Below are positions 27,564 through 37,302 of a stretch of DNA of 64,000 nt, piece after piece. The DNA comes from Pseudotamlana haliotis. Lineage in GTDB: Bacteria; Bacteroidota; Bacteroidia; Flavobacteriales; Flavobacteriaceae. The notes under the pieces are model-generated. The model saw only the letters and a program-made list of their open reading frames with translations. It did not search any database and was not told where the DNA came from. A program made the position numbers and the translations under genes. The stretch is from NCBI RefSeq assembly GCF_008806375.1, contig NZ_WAAT01000022.1:124001-188000 (forward strand), in the 5' to 3' direction. Each line of letters starts with the position of its first letter. The stretch's first letter is position 1.

Positions 27564-29345
27564 TTAGTGCTCTACATAGTAATCGTAAATTACAACTTCA
27601 CCGTAGTTGTTAGATTTTCCTGTTTCACTTCCTTCTTTTTCAGCATTACTTTGTGTGTAGTTACCAATTTTGAAGTAAGCTTCACCGTAATCTCTGTCCA
27701 TTAACACCGAGCTACTTCCGTCTTTTACTATGTAAGATGATGCGTTTCCATTAGCATAGGCATTTTTAAGGTTGCCATCTTCACTGTAATAGCAGTAATG
27801 TTTACCGTCTTTTACTTCAAAAATAACTTCATGTAATGTGCCTAATGAGTAGTTCGTTTTTATAGTTAAATCACTACGCAATTTACCACCGTTAAAGCTT
27901 AAAAATAAATGCTTGTCTTCTAAACGCAGTACCATAGCATCGTCAATACCGTCGTCTTTATTTCCATGAATTTGAGTAGCTACTAGATGGCTTTTTACAA
28001 TAGGTAAATGCGTAATGGCTTGTTTTACATACACGACATGTGTTCCTGAAGTTGTCCAGTAGATATCAGAACCACCATCTTCTTCACGTTCTCTAAGCTC
28101 TGAACGGATATAATCTGAATTAGGTGTTGATCCATTGTTGCTTCTAATTGGCACACGGAAAACCATACCGTTTTTATCATCGTTTACATAGAAGTATTCG
28201 TTGTTAGACTCTCCACATAGGGTTTTGTCTTCAACACCATCTGGGTAGGTGATTTTCCATTGGTTACAATTGCTCATTAAATCAGATGGGATACTTGCGT
28301 TTCCTGGTTCTACTTCTCCAGAACCAGAGTCATCGTCATCACCATTATCACCAGAACCAGAATCATCACCTGCAGTAGAGAATACTTGAACTTCAGCTAA
28401 AGAAAGTGGGTTGGTGCCTTTTAATTTTACACGTACACGAGCACCAGTTACACCACCGGTATTAATGGTTACCGAAGGATTTGGAGTGTCTTCTATAGTG
28501 GTTTTATAAGCTAAATCACCATTTTCTTTATATACAAAAACGTCAAAATTACTTAAACGTGATTTACAACAAGAGTCTGTACGGTTAAAGATTTTAATGC
28601 TTCCAATTTGGTAGTCTTGACCTAAACGTACTTGCCACCATGGTTGAGCTTCACTTAATGTGTGGGTAACACTGCTGTTAGACCATGCGCCATTTGTGTT
28701 GCCATCTACAGCACGGTTTGCATTTCCGCCATGACTTACAGAAGATTGCTCAGCTGTTTTACCGAGCGCTAAGTTCTCAGAACTGCTATCATCTACATCA
28801 ACAGGTGTAATACGTATCCAGTTGATGTTCCATCCGCTACCTGTAGCTAAAATTTTAAGGGTACTACTTCCTGCAGATAAATCAACAGTCTTTGCAGTTG
28901 TTACCCAATTTTGCCAACCGCCTGTCGAGGCTTTGTTAACATTTGATAACTTGCTGCTGTCTTGGTAGAAATCAAATTTAGAGGTGTTTGATTTTGAAGC
29001 TACTCTAAATTCGAACTTATAACTTCCTGATGCTGGTACATCAATGTCATATTCTAGGTAATCTCCGGTATCTACCCAGCCTACGTTTAGTCCACCACCT
29101 GAATCTCCGGTGCTTTCGGTTTGAGTACCGCTTTGGCTATCATATGCTTCGGCTTGTATGGTTACGGCAGATTTGGAGGATAATGTAGATTTAGAAAATG
29201 CAGAGGCTGCTGTTTCATCTGCTGCATTGGTTTCTTGTTGGGTTACTTCTTCGCTTGAACAGGCGAAAATAACAAAGACGAGGGCTAGTGTAGCGAGACT
29301 AAAAATTGTTGTCTTGCCAATTCTTGAAAATTTGTTTTTCATCAT
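27564..29345 (-). CDS. PL7 family alginate lyase lipoprotein with CBM6 and lectin-like (FTP/discoidin) modules
   Basis: A 593-aa surface or periplasmic enzyme cleaving alginate by beta-elimination. Lipobox VIFACSS (Cys29). Modules: CBM6-like at about 61-181 (IQAEAY, NVGWVDTGDYLEYDIDVP, WNINWIRI); fucolectin/discoidin-type at about 190-325 (NLALGKTAEQSS, RAVDGNTNGAWS, PWWQVRLG, RLSNFDVFV); a Ser/Gly/Asp linker at 326-349; and a PL7 catalytic domain at 350-593. The three PL7 signatures are intact: RSELRE (414-419), QIH (458-460, catalytic His460) and YFKIGNYTQ (557-565, catalytic Tyr563). QIH rather than QVH has been associated with activity on G-containing blocks; that is family knowledge, not seen here. 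It stands alone, without neighbouring susCD. Confidence 0.94.
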   Translation of the reverse strand: MMKNKFSRIGKTTIFSLATLALVFVIFACSSEEVTQQETNAADETAASAFSKSTLSSKSAVTIQAEAYDSQSGTQTESTGDSGGGLNVGWVDTGDYLEYDIDVPASGSYKFEFRVASKSNTSKFDFYQDSSKLSNVNKASTGGWQNWVTTAKTVDLSAGSSTLKILATGSGWNINWIRITPVDVDDSSSENLALGKTAEQSSVSHGGNANRAVDGNTNGAWSNSSVTHTLSEAQPWWQVRLGQDYQIGSIKIFNRTDSCCKSRLSNFDVFVYKENGDLAYKTTIEDTPNPSVTINTGGVTGARVRVKLKGTNPLSLAEVQVFSTAGDDSGSGDNGDDDDSGSGEVEPGNASIPSDLMSNCNQWKITYPDGVEDKTLCGESNNEYFYVNDDKNGMVFRVPIRSNNGSTPNSDYIRSELREREEDGGSDIYWTTSGTHVVYVKQAITHLPIVKSHLVATQIHGNKDDGIDDAMVLRLEDKHLFLSFNGGKLRSDLTIKTNYSLGTLHEVIFEVKDGKHYCYYSEDGNLKNAYANGNASSYIVKDGSSSVLMDRDYGEAYFKIGNYTQSNAEKEGSETGKSNNYGEVVIYDYYVEH

Positions 29346-29636
29346 GAATTAATTTAAAATAGTTTAGTAAAATGTTAATATTTAGCTGGTTAACTAATGT
29401 GGTTCACCAGCTTGGTGCGCCAAATTTATACGAAAAAAGAGATTTTCCAAATTTTACCACTATTAAATCATTAAATTGTCAATAAAAATGTTAAAAAATT
29501 ACAGTTTAACGGATTTTTGAAATTATTTTATTGGACTTTATTGATTTTAAGAGGTTTATGTGATTGTGATATTCGTAACCTTCGTATTAAATTTCAGTTT
29601 AAACTTTTTTAATGATGAGGAAAAAATGAGCACAAA
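29346..29636 (-). other. Intergenic region carrying the alginate lyase promoter
   Basis: AT-rich, no coding potential seen. It holds the promoter and palindrome described separately; the part from about 29460 to 29630 shows nothing recognisable. Confidence 0.45.
29405..29451 (-). promoter_or_regulatory. Promoter and operator-like palindrome of the alginate lyase gene
   Basis: On the minus strand TTTG (plus 29448-29451) and TAAATTTG (plus 29421-29428) are separated by 19 bases, an excellent fit to the Bacteroidota -33/-7 promoter. Just downstream, where transcription should begin, lies the palindrome CACCA-AGC-TGGTG (plus 29405-29417), placed like an operator or a 5'-end hairpin. The leader to the ATG would be about 65-70 bases. 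Confidence 0.65.
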
Positions 29637-29668
29637 AAAAAAGCGAACCTGTAAAGATTCGCTTTTTT
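29637..29668. terminator. Terminator after gltD
   Basis: An 11-bp perfect stem, AAAAAAGCGAA against TTCGCTTTTTT, with a 10-nt loop lies 22 bases past the gltD stop. Its A- and T-runs make it usable in both directions. Confidence 0.8.
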
Positions 29669-29689
29669 ATACACTAAATTTAAAATATA

Positions 29690-31153
29690 CTATAAGGCAA
29701 CTAAATCACCTGTCATGTCTTTAGAAGGTAAATTAGATTTACCCATTAAGAAGATATCAACTTGTCTCGCAGCTTCTCTACCTTCTGAAATCGCCCAAAC
29801 AATTAATGATTGTCCGCGACGCATATCACCAGCAGTGAAAATGTGAGGTACACTAGTTTGGTACTTACCATATTCTGCTTTGTAATTTGAGCGTGCATCT
29901 TTCTCTATACCTAATTTATCAGCTAAAGTGCTTTCAGGTCCTGTAAAACCTAAAGCTAATAGGGCTAAATCACATGGCCAAGTTTTTTCTGTTCCAGCAA
30001 TTTCAATAAGTTGCGGACGTTCACCTGGTACCATTTTCCACTCTACGTTTACAGTTTTTAGAGCGGTTAGGTTACCATTTTCATCTTTGATGAATTCTTT
30101 GGTGTTAATTAACCAGTTTCTCTCAACACCTTCTTGGTGTGATGAAGATGTTTTTAACTGTAATGGCCAGAAAGGCCAAGGTGTTGTTGGCGAACGGTGT
30201 CCTGGTGGTTTTGGCATGATTTCAAAATTCACAACCGATTTAGCACCTTGACGGTTTGATGTTCCAACACAGTCAGATCCAGTATCTCCACCACCAATAA
30301 CAATAACATTTTTATCTGTAGCTAATACTTGGTCTTTAATGTCCTGACCAAAAACAACTTTTGTTTGTTGTGTTAAGAAATCCATAGCTTGAACCACACC
30401 ATCGGCATCAATACCAGGCGTTGGTAAACTTCTTCTTTCGGTTGCGCCACCACAAAGAACTACAGAATCAAAAGCTTTTAAATCTTTAACATCATAATTT
30501 ACACCAACGTTTACGTTAGTTTTAAATGTGATGCCTTCAGCCTCTAAAATGGCTACACGACGGTCAATAATGCCTTTCTCCATTTTGAAGTTAGGAATAC
30601 CATAACGTAATAACCCTCCAATAGCATCATCACGTTCAAAAACAGTTACCGTATGTCCGGCTCTATTTAATTGTTGTGCTGCTGCTAAACCAGCAGGACC
30701 AGAACCTACAATAGCAATGGTTTTTCCTGTTCTTGTTTTAGGAAGTTGTGGTTTAATCCAACCTTCTTTAAAAGCACGTTCTACAATGTGTTTTTCAATA
30801 TCTTCAATAGCAACAGGGTCTTCAATAATACCTAATACACATGATTTTTCGCATGGTGCTGGGCATAGTCTTCCTGTAAATTCAGGGAAGTTATTTGTTG
30901 AATGTAATAACCAAGAGGCTTTTTGCCATTCCCCTTGATGCACCATATGGTTGAAATCTGGGATTAAGTTACCTAAAGGACACCCACTGTGGCAAAACGG
31001 AATACCGCAATCCATACAACGAGAGCCTTGTTTTTCTTCTTCAGATTCACTTAAAGGAATTGTAAATTCATTATAATTCTTAATACGATCTTTTACTGGT
31101 TCGTATGCTTCATCTTGTCTTTCAAATTCTTTAAATCCAGTTATTTTTCCCAT
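29690..31153 (-). CDS. gltD: Glutamate synthase (NADPH) small subunit
   Basis: A 487-aa flavoprotein supplying electrons from NADPH to GltB for glutamate synthesis. N-terminal [4Fe-4S] cysteines are seen in SRCMDCGIPFCHSGCPLGN and in GRLCPAPCEKSCVLG, then the FAD-binding GSGPAGLAAAQQLNRAGH, the NADPH-binding VIGGGDTGSDCVGTS, and the C-terminal FAD motif PHIFTAGDMRRGQSLIVWAI. Length is normal. It begins four bases after gltB, so the two subunits are co-transcribed. Confidence 0.97.
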   Translation of the reverse strand: MGKITGFKEFERQDEAYEPVKDRIKNYNEFTIPLSESEEEKQGSRCMDCGIPFCHSGCPLGNLIPDFNHMVHQGEWQKASWLLHSTNNFPEFTGRLCPAPCEKSCVLGIIEDPVAIEDIEKHIVERAFKEGWIKPQLPKTRTGKTIAIVGSGPAGLAAAQQLNRAGHTVTVFERDDAIGGLLRYGIPNFKMEKGIIDRRVAILEAEGITFKTNVNVGVNYDVKDLKAFDSVVLCGGATERRSLPTPGIDADGVVQAMDFLTQQTKVVFGQDIKDQVLATDKNVIVIGGGDTGSDCVGTSNRQGAKSVVNFEIMPKPPGHRSPTTPWPFWPLQLKTSSSHQEGVERNWLINTKEFIKDENGNLTALKTVNVEWKMVPGERPQLIEIAGTEKTWPCDLALLALGFTGPESTLADKLGIEKDARSNYKAEYGKYQTSVPHIFTAGDMRRGQSLIVWAISEGREAARQVDIFLMGKSNLPSKDMTGDLVAL

Positions 31154-31157
31154 GACA

Positions 31158-34100
31158 CTATGCTGTTGTTAATTCTTCTACCATTGGTTCTTCAGTTGCT
31201 AAACGTTCTAAGGCACGTTTAAATTCAATAGGCATTACTTTCACAAAGTTACCTAAACTAGTTTCCCAATTTTCCAATAATTCTTTTCCTTTATTACTAT
31301 CGGTGTAAAGCACGTGCTTTTCGATAGTTTGTTTTAATTCTGTTGCATCGTCTGATGTGATGTCTTCAAATTCGATAGTTTCTGTATTACATAAACCATT
31401 TACAAATTTGTTTTCAGGATCATAAACATAAGCAATACCACCACTCATACCAGCAGCGAAGTTTCTTCCTGTTGAACCTAAAACAATCACACGACCACCA
31501 GTCATATATTCACAACAGTGATCACCAACACCTTCAACTACTGTCTTCGCTCCAGAGTTACGTACTGCAAAACGTTCACCTGCGATACCATTTATATAGG
31601 CTTCACCTTCAACGGCTCCAAATAAACAAACGTTACCAACAATGATGTTGTTTTCAGCAATAAAGTCTGCTGTAGCTGGTTTTTTAATGATAAGTTTAGC
31701 TCCAGATAATCCTTTACCTAAGTAATCATTGGTATTTCCTTCAACAGTAAATGTTAAACCGTGTGCTCCAAAGGCTCCAAAACTTTGTCCTGCAGAACCA
31801 GTAAATTTGATGTTTAATGTGTCTTCAGGTAAACCTAAGTGACCGTATATTTTTGAAATCTCGTTACTTACAATAGCACCAACCGTACGGTTAATATTGT
31901 TGATAGGATACGATAAGTTCGTCTTTTCCTTTCTGTATAATGCTCTATGAGAATCTTTTAGGATGGTAAAATCTAGAACTTTCTCAAGGTTATGATCTTG
32001 AATCTCTGTATTTCTTACCGTTAATTCTCTATAAGCGCTTGGTCTGTGTAAAATGCTAGATAAATCTAAACCTTTAGCTTTATAATGCTTGATTGCTCTG
32101 TTGGCATTAATTTTATGCGTTTGACCAACCATTTCAGCTAGGGTTCTAAATCCTAATTGAGCCATAATTTGTCTTAACTCTTCAGCAATGTAGAAGAAGA
32201 AGTTAATCACGTGCTCTGGAGTCCCTTTAAAGTTTTTACGTAACTCTTTATCTTGAGTTGCGATACCTACAGGACACGTATTTAAATGACACTTACGCAT
32301 CATGATACATCCTGAAGCTACTAAAGGAGCCGTTGCAAAACCAAATTCTTCAGCACCTAATAAAGCAGCGATGGCTACATCACGACCTGTTTTTAATTGG
32401 CCGTCACATTCTACAACGATACGGCTTCTTAAGTTGTTTAGAACTAAAGTTTGTTGTGCTTCCGATAAACCAAGTTCCCAAGGTAATCCAGCATGTTTTA
32501 AAGAAGTAAGCGGTGAAGCTCCTGTTCCTCCATCATATCCTGAGATAAGAACAACATCTGCTTTTGCTTTGGCAACACCAGCAGCAATGGTTCCTACACC
32601 AACTTCTGATACTAATTTTACGTTAACACGTGCCTCACGGTTAGCATTTTTTAAATCGAAGATTAATTGTGCTAAATCCTCAATAGAATATATATCGTGA
32701 TGCGGTGGTGGAGAAATTAATCCTACGAAAGGTGTTGAATTTCTAGCTGAAGCAATCCATGGTAATACTTTTTCACCAGGTAATTGTCCGCCCTCACCAG
32801 GTTTTGCACCCTGAGCCATTTTAATTTGAATTTCCTTCGCATTAGATAAATAATGAGAAGTTACTCCAAAACGCCCTGAGGCAACTTGTTTGATAGCAGA
32901 GTTTCTACTATCACCATTCATATCTTTTTGGAAACGCTTACGATCTTCTCCACCTTCACCAGAATTAGATTTTCCTCCAATACGGTTCATAGCAATGGCT
33001 AAGTTTTCGTGCGCTTCACGAGAAATTGATCCGTAAGACATCGCTCCCGTTTTAAAACGTTTTACGATTTCTGTCCATGGTTCTACTTCCTCTAAAGGAA
33101 TAGGGTCTAAGTTGTCAAACTCAAATAATCCACGGATGGTCATTAAGTTTTCAGACTGTTCGTTTATGGCTTTTGAATAAACGTCATAACTGGCTTGATC
33201 ACTTAAACGAACCGCTTGTTGTAGTTTTGCAACTGTAGTTGGGTTAAATAAGTGACGCTCACCATTACGTCTCCATCTGTAATCACCACCAATGTTTAAT
33301 CCTAAACGCTTGTCGATTAAATTATCTGGATACGCTTGTTTGTAACGTTCGTTTATTTCTTTTTCTATTTCGTAAAGTCCAATACCTTCAACTCTTGAAG
33401 CGGTGTAAGGGAAGTACTTTTCAACAAATTGAGAATTGAAACCAACGATTTCAAAAATTTGAGAACCTCTGTACGAGTGTAGTGTAGAGATTCCAATTTT
33501 GTTCATAATTTTAAGAATGCCTTTTCCAATGGCTTTGTTAAAGTTATCAACGGCTTTTTGCTCGTCCATACCTTCAATAAAACCTTCTTTTACTTGCATT
33601 CTAATAATTTCATTCACCATATAAGGGTTAATAGCACTAGCGCCATAACCAAATAAGGTTGCAAAATGATGTGGTTCACGAGGTTCTGCAGATTCGATAA
33701 TAATATCGAAATTAGAACGCTTACGTAAACGGTTTAATTGGTGATTCACATAAGAACAAGCCAATAAACAAGGTATTGGAGCAAATTCTTGGTTGACACC
33801 TCTATCAGAAAGAATAATGATGTTTGTTTTTCTTTCTAATGCTTTTTCTATTTGTTTTACTACATCTTCTAAAGCATCTTCTAATCCGTTAAGACCTTGT
33901 GCTTTTGGATATAATATATGAATAGTTTCAGCTTTAAAAGCTTCAATAGAAATGCTTCTAATTTTTTCTAAATCGGCATTTGAAATCACCGGGTTTTGAA
34001 TACGAAGCTTTCTACATTGTCTTTCAGTAATACTGAAAATATTTCTGTCTTTACCTAAGGCTAAGCTTATATCGGTTACAATTTCTTCACGAATACCATC

Positions 34101-35672
34101 CAATGGTGGGTTTGTAACCTGTGCGAATAATTGTTTGAAATAATTAGAGATTAATTGAGGCCTGTCAGATAATACAGCTAAAGGCGTGTCAATACCCATA
34201 GAACCTAAAGCTTCTTTGCCGCCAATAGCCATTGGTGTGATGACTTCTTGAATATCTTCAAACGTGTAGTTAAATAAACGTTGTCTTGTTTTGATATCAA
34301 TCGTTTCAATTGGGCAAGTTTCGCTTGTGTAAGGCACATCTTTTAAATGTAATCTTGTTTTGTCTAGCCATTCTTTATATGGTCTTTCTGATACAATTTT
34401 ACTTTTAATTTCTTCATCACCAATAATGCGGCCTTCATTCATGTCTACCAAGAACATTTTTCCTGGCTCTAATCTACCGTGTTCTTTAACGTCTTCTGGA
34501 GCAACTTCAACCACACCAATTTCAGATGACATGATTAGTTTTCCACTTTTTGTTACGGTATATCTTGATGGTCTTAAACCATTTCTATCTAATAAAGCAC
34601 CTACGTAGTCACCATCTGTAAAAGGTACAGAGGCAGGACCATCCCAAGGTTCCATAATACAAGCGTTATACTCGTAAAATGCCTTGCGTTCTTCAGACAT
34701 GGTTCTGTGTTTTTCCCATGCTTCAGGAATCATCATCATCATGATTTCTGGTAAAGAACGTCCGGTGTGTGTTAATAATTCCACAACCATATCCATAGAA
34801 GCAGAATCTGACTTTCCAGGAAGGATGATTGGGAATAATTTATCAATTTGTGGTCCGAAAACATCAGATTTCATGATTTCTTCACGAACACGCATTCTAC
34901 TAACGTTTCCACGTAACGTGTTAATTTCTCCATTTTGACACATAAAACGGAATGGCTGTGCCAATTCCCAAGTAGGCATCGTGTTGGTAGAGAAACGTTG
35001 GTGTACTAAAGCCAAGCGCGTTACTAAATCTATTTGCTGTAAATCGGTATAATATGGTCCAATATCTTCTGGCATGATAATACCTTTATAGATAATGGTT
35101 GTATTTGATAAACTTGGTACGTAGAAATAAGCACTTTCAGAAATTTTAGATTTACTGATGGTGTGCTCTGTTATTTTTCTAGCAGCATAAAGTTTCGCTT
35201 TAAAATCTGCTTCAGAAATATCTTCTGTTTTGCCAATAAAAAGTTGCTCGATATTAGGCTCAGATGCTAACGCAATCTCACCTAATTGTGAAGAATCTAC
35301 AGGAACTTCTCTCCAGCCTAAAACACTTAATCCTTGGGCGTGAACCTCTTTTTCAAAAGTGGTTTTACAAAAAGTATATTGGTTGGCTACTTTTGGTAAG
35401 AATACCATGCCAACCGCGTATTCACGTTGTTCAGGAATATTGAAATCACAAACACGAGTAAAATAGTCGTGAGGAATATCTATTAATAAACCAGCCCCAT
35501 CACCAGTTTTTCCATCGGCACTTACACCACCACGGTGTTCTAGTTTTACTAGAATTTCTAAAGCGTCATGAATGATTTGATTTGTTTTCTCTCCTTTAAG
35601 ATTACAAATAAAACCCGCGCCACAGTTTTCATGTTCGAATTCTGGCAAATAAAGTCCTTGTTTCTTCAGCAT
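31158..35672 (-). CDS. gltB: Glutamate synthase (NADPH) large subunit
   Basis: A 1504-aa enzyme making two glutamates from glutamine and 2-oxoglutarate. Order: short propeptide then class II glutamine amidotransferase with [13 protein letters not shown] (Cys17, exposed after processing) and the [15 protein letters not shown] segment; central domain; FMN-binding synthase domain with [41 protein letters not shown] and [14 protein letters not shown]; the [3Fe-4S] cysteines in [20 protein letters not shown]; and the C-terminal beta-helix with [21 protein letters not shown] choose ATG 35672; a TTG three codons earlier is in frame but unlikely. The upstream region is shared with the divergent porin-amt-PII genes and has paired palindromes. 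Confidence 0.97.
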   Translation of the reverse strand: MLKKQGLYLPEFEHENCGAGFICNLKGEKTNQIIHDALEILVKLEHRGGVSADGKTGDGAGLLIDIPHDYFTRVCDFNIPEQREYAVGMVFLPKVANQYTFCKTTFEKEVHAQGLSVLGWREVPVDSSQLGEIALASEPNIEQLFIGKTEDISEADFKAKLYAARKITEHTISKSKISESAYFYVPSLSNTTIIYKGIIMPEDIGPYYTDLQQIDLVTRLALVHQRFSTNTMPTWELAQPFRFMCQNGEINTLRGNVSRMRVREEIMKSDVFGPQIDKLFPIILPGKSDSASMDMVVELLTHTGRSLPEIMMMMIPEAWEKHRTMSEERKAFYEYNACIMEPWDGPASVPFTDGDYVGALLDRNGLRPSRYTVTKSGKLIMSSEIGVVEVAPEDVKEHGRLEPGKMFLVDMNEGRIIGDEEIKSKIVSERPYKEWLDKTRLHLKDVPYTSETCPIETIDIKTRQRLFNYTFEDIQEVITPMAIGGKEALGSMGIDTPLAVLSDRPQLISNYFKQLFAQVTNPPLDGIREEIVTDISLALGKDRNIFSITERQCRKLRIQNPVISNADLEKIRSISIEAFKAETIHILYPKAQGLNGLEDALEDVVKQIEKALERKTNIIILSDRGVNQEFAPIPCLLACSYVNHQLNRLRKRSNFDIIIESAEPREPHHFATLFGYGASAINPYMVNEIIRMQVKEGFIEGMDEQKAVDNFNKAIGKGILKIMNKIGISTLHSYRGSQIFEIVGFNSQFVEKYFPYTASRVEGIGLYEIEKEINERYKQAYPDNLIDKRLGLNIGGDYRWRRNGERHLFNPTTVAKLQQAVRLSDQASYDVYSKAINEQSENLMTIRGLFEFDNLDPIPLEEVEPWTEIVKRFKTGAMSYGSISREAHENLAIAMNRIGGKSNSGEGGEDRKRFQKDMNGDSRNSAIKQVASGRFGVTSHYLSNAKEIQIKMAQGAKPGEGGQLPGEKVLPWIASARNSTPFVGLISPPPHHDIYSIEDLAQLIFDLKNANREARVNVKLVSEVGVGTIAAGVAKAKADVVLISGYDGGTGASPLTSLKHAGLPWELGLSEAQQTLVLNNLRSRIVVECDGQLKTGRDVAIAALLGAEEFGFATAPLVASGCIMMRKCHLNTCPVGIATQDKELRKNFKGTPEHVINFFFYIAEELRQIMAQLGFRTLAEMVGQTHKINANRAIKHYKAKGLDLSSILHRPSAYRELTVRNTEIQDHNLEKVLDFTILKDSHRALYRKEKTNLSYPINNINRTVGAIVSNEISKIYGHLGLPEDTLNIKFTGSAGQSFGAFGAHGLTFTVEGNTNDYLGKGLSGAKLIIKKPATADFIAENNIIVGNVCLFGAVEGEAYINGIAGERFAVRNSGAKTVVEGVGDHCCEYMTGGRVIVLGSTGRNFAAGMSGGIAYVYDPENKFVNGLCNTETIEFEDITSDDATELKQTIEKHVLYTDSNKGKELLENWETSLGNFVKVMPIEFKRALERLATEEPMVEELTTA

Positions 35673-35711
35673 AATCAACAAATATTGGTTTTAAAAACTT
35701 GAGTTGAAGGG

Positions 35712-35719
35712 TAAAGATA
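35712..35719 (-). promoter_or_regulatory. Candidate -7 box of gltBD
   Basis: On the minus strand TATCTTTA matches TAnnTTTG except for its last base and lies about 40 bases before the gltB ATG. A TTG about 20 bases upstream could be the -33 element. Confidence 0.42.
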
Positions 35720-35983
35720 TGGACTAGTTTTCGATTAGCAATAGGCTGTAATTCATTATTTCGGTTTTAGGAGAGAACCTTATATTATTATAGTGATATA
35801 TCAATATTACTGGGATTTTTTAATAAATATTCAAACCTAAAATTCATATAAATCTATAGATGCTCAATTTAATGCAAGTAAATGAATTAAATATTAGGGT
35901 AATGTTATCCAATCATTGAAAACACTGACAATTATTCAAATCTCTAAGTTGTTAAAAAATCAATAATGTAAATTTTATTGAGA

Positions 35984-36006
35984 ATACCCTTAAAAAAATA
36001 GGGGTA
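35984..36006. promoter_or_regulatory. Operator-like palindrome 1 (TACCCy...rGGGTA)
   Basis: ATACCCTT and TAGGGGTA flank a run of A; outer arms TACCC/GGGTA are symmetric. The centre lies 52 bases from that of palindrome 2, and the site sits about 310 bases from gltB and about 175 from the porin start. Together with site 2 it also forms a perfect 14-bp inverted repeat, so an RNA stem is an alternative reading. Confidence 0.5.
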
Positions 36007-36035
36007 AAAATGGAAAATCGATAAAAGTGAATCAA

Positions 36036-36058
36036 ATACCCCTATTTTTTATGGGGTT
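36036..36058. promoter_or_regulatory. Operator-like palindrome 2 (ACCCC...GGGGT)
   Basis: ATACCCCTA and ATGGGGTT flank a run of T; arms ACCCC/GGGGT are symmetric about 36047.5. It has the same layout and phase as palindrome 1, 124 bases before the porin ATG. The T-run after the 14-bp inverted repeat shared with site 1 could alternatively make a rho-independent terminator with a 30-nt loop. Confidence 0.5.
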
Positions 36059-36181
36059 TAAAAATTTTTAACATAAGTTTGGCTCGTTCTTAAGGGATAA
36101 GGATCTAAGAAAATCAACCAAAAACTAACAAAAACTAAATCTTAGGTCTTCAATATTAACAACTTAAAAATGATAACAATT

Positions 36182-37195
36182 ATGAAAAAATTATTTACAC
36201 TATCAGCATTATTATTAGCCACTGTGGTTTTTGCTCAGGATGAACCAAAAAAATTATCTGTCAGTGGATCTGTTGATGCTTATTATCAAACCTATTTATC
36301 TGCTCCAGATAATGAAGGTGCTAATTTCGGAACTGCTTTTGCTAAAAAATCTGGATTCGCCTTAGGTATGGGTAATGTTATTTTTGCTTATGAGGGTGAA
36401 AAAGCAGGAGCCGTTCTTGATTTAGTTGTTGGGCCAAGAGGTGCTGAAGCAACATTTAATAGTGATATTGTTGATGGAATTGTAAACCAAGCTTATGTTT
36501 ACTGGAATGTATCTGACAAAACTACCTTAACTTTTGGTCGTTGGAATACCTTTTTAGGGTATGAAGTAATTGCACCTGCCGCAAACTTTAACTACAGTAC
36601 GTCTTATTTATTCTCAAGCGGGCCTTTCTCTCATATGGGTTTAAAAGCAGATTTTGCATTATCTGATGACTTTAGTTTAATGTTAGCTGTAACAAATCCT
36701 TGGGATACTAATGATACTTCTTTCTCTGGGGAATATGCTCTTGGAGCTCAATTAGGGTTCTATGGTCAGTTTCTTAACCTTTATTACGACAGTGGTAATC
36801 ACGGAGGTTTAGGATTCGAGATTGATTATACTGGTGGATTTGATTTATCTGATGCCTTTTTCTTAGGAATTAATGCAGCTTATAACGATAACGATGGTGA
36901 AGGATTCTACGGAGCTGCGCTATATCCTCAATTTGCAACTTCTGATTCTTTTTCTATAGGTTTAAGAGGTGAGTATTTTGCTTTACATGGTGACGGTGAT
37001 GATTTACCATCTGTATTCGCTACAACTTTAACAGGTAGTTATACTATCGAGAACTTAATCCTTAAGCCAGAGTTAAGATTAGATGCTTTGTCTAATCAGG
37101 ATGACGGTATGTTCTACGGAAGCTTTATTGATAATGATGGTGCGCCTGCTAATAGCTTAGCTGCTTTCACTCTAGCTGCAATCTACTCTTTCTAA
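36182..37195 (+). CDS. Outer-membrane porin, BBP2/OmpL-like
   Basis: A 337-aa secreted beta-barrel with signal peptide (LFTLSALLLATVVFAQ). It starts LSVSGSVDAYYQTYL, with YVYWNVSDKTTLTFGRWNTF, VIAPAANFNYSTSYLFSSGPF and MGLKADFALSDDFSLMLAVTN, and ends AAIYSF with the terminal Phe. The 'GRWNTFLGYEVI...NFNYSTSY' pattern is that of outer-membrane beta-barrel protein family 2 (putative porins). The start is ATG 36182; an ATG four codons earlier (36170) is possible. Its place before amt, PII and amt suggests a role in passage of ammonium or another small nitrogen compound across the outer membrane; that is inference from context only. Confidence 0.78.
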   Translation: MKKLFTLSALLLATVVFAQDEPKKLSVSGSVDAYYQTYLSAPDNEGANFGTAFAKKSGFALGMGNVIFAYEGEKAGAVLDLVVGPRGAEATFNSDIVDGIVNQAYVYWNVSDKTTLTFGRWNTFLGYEVIAPAANFNYSTSYLFSSGPFSHMGLKADFALSDDFSLMLAVTNPWDTNDTSFSGEYALGAQLGFYGQFLNLYYDSGNHGGLGFEIDYTGGFDLSDAFFLGINAAYNDNDGEGFYGAALYPQFATSDSFSIGLRGEYFALHGDGDDLPSVFATTLTGSYTIENLILKPELRLDALSNQDDGMFYGSFIDNDGAPANSLAAFTLAAIYSF

Positions 37196-37230
37196 GAGAA
37201 GAACCTATCTAACACCAAACCAAAAAAAAT

Positions 37231-37273
37231 AGGAGGATAGAATAAATAACCAACCAACCCTTTTTATCCTCCT
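37231..37273 (+). promoter_or_regulatory. Long-loop inverted repeat between porin and amt
   Basis: AGGAGGATA and TATCCTCCT form a perfect 9-bp inverted repeat with a 25-nt spacer that itself contains repeated CCAAC units. It sits in the 107-base gap between two co-directional genes and could be a processing or attenuation hairpin. There is no T-run after it, so it is not a simple terminator. Confidence 0.4.
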
Positions 37274-37302
37274 TCTAATTATCTAACCAAAAATATATTA
37301 TT

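Larger units (their letters stand above)
35673..36181. other. Divergent regulatory region between gltB and the porin gene
   Basis: About 510 AT-rich bases without coding potential. It contains the gltB -7 box near its left end and the paired palindromes near 35984-36058. The middle (35760-35980) shows nothing recognisable. Confidence 0.5.

Noticed and set aside
35993-36050. Simple terminator reading of the 14-bp inverted repeat
   Set aside because: Not excluded, but no gene reads into it from the left on plus (gltB runs away on minus), the loop is 30 nt, and each arm is itself part of a palindrome, so paired operators explain more.
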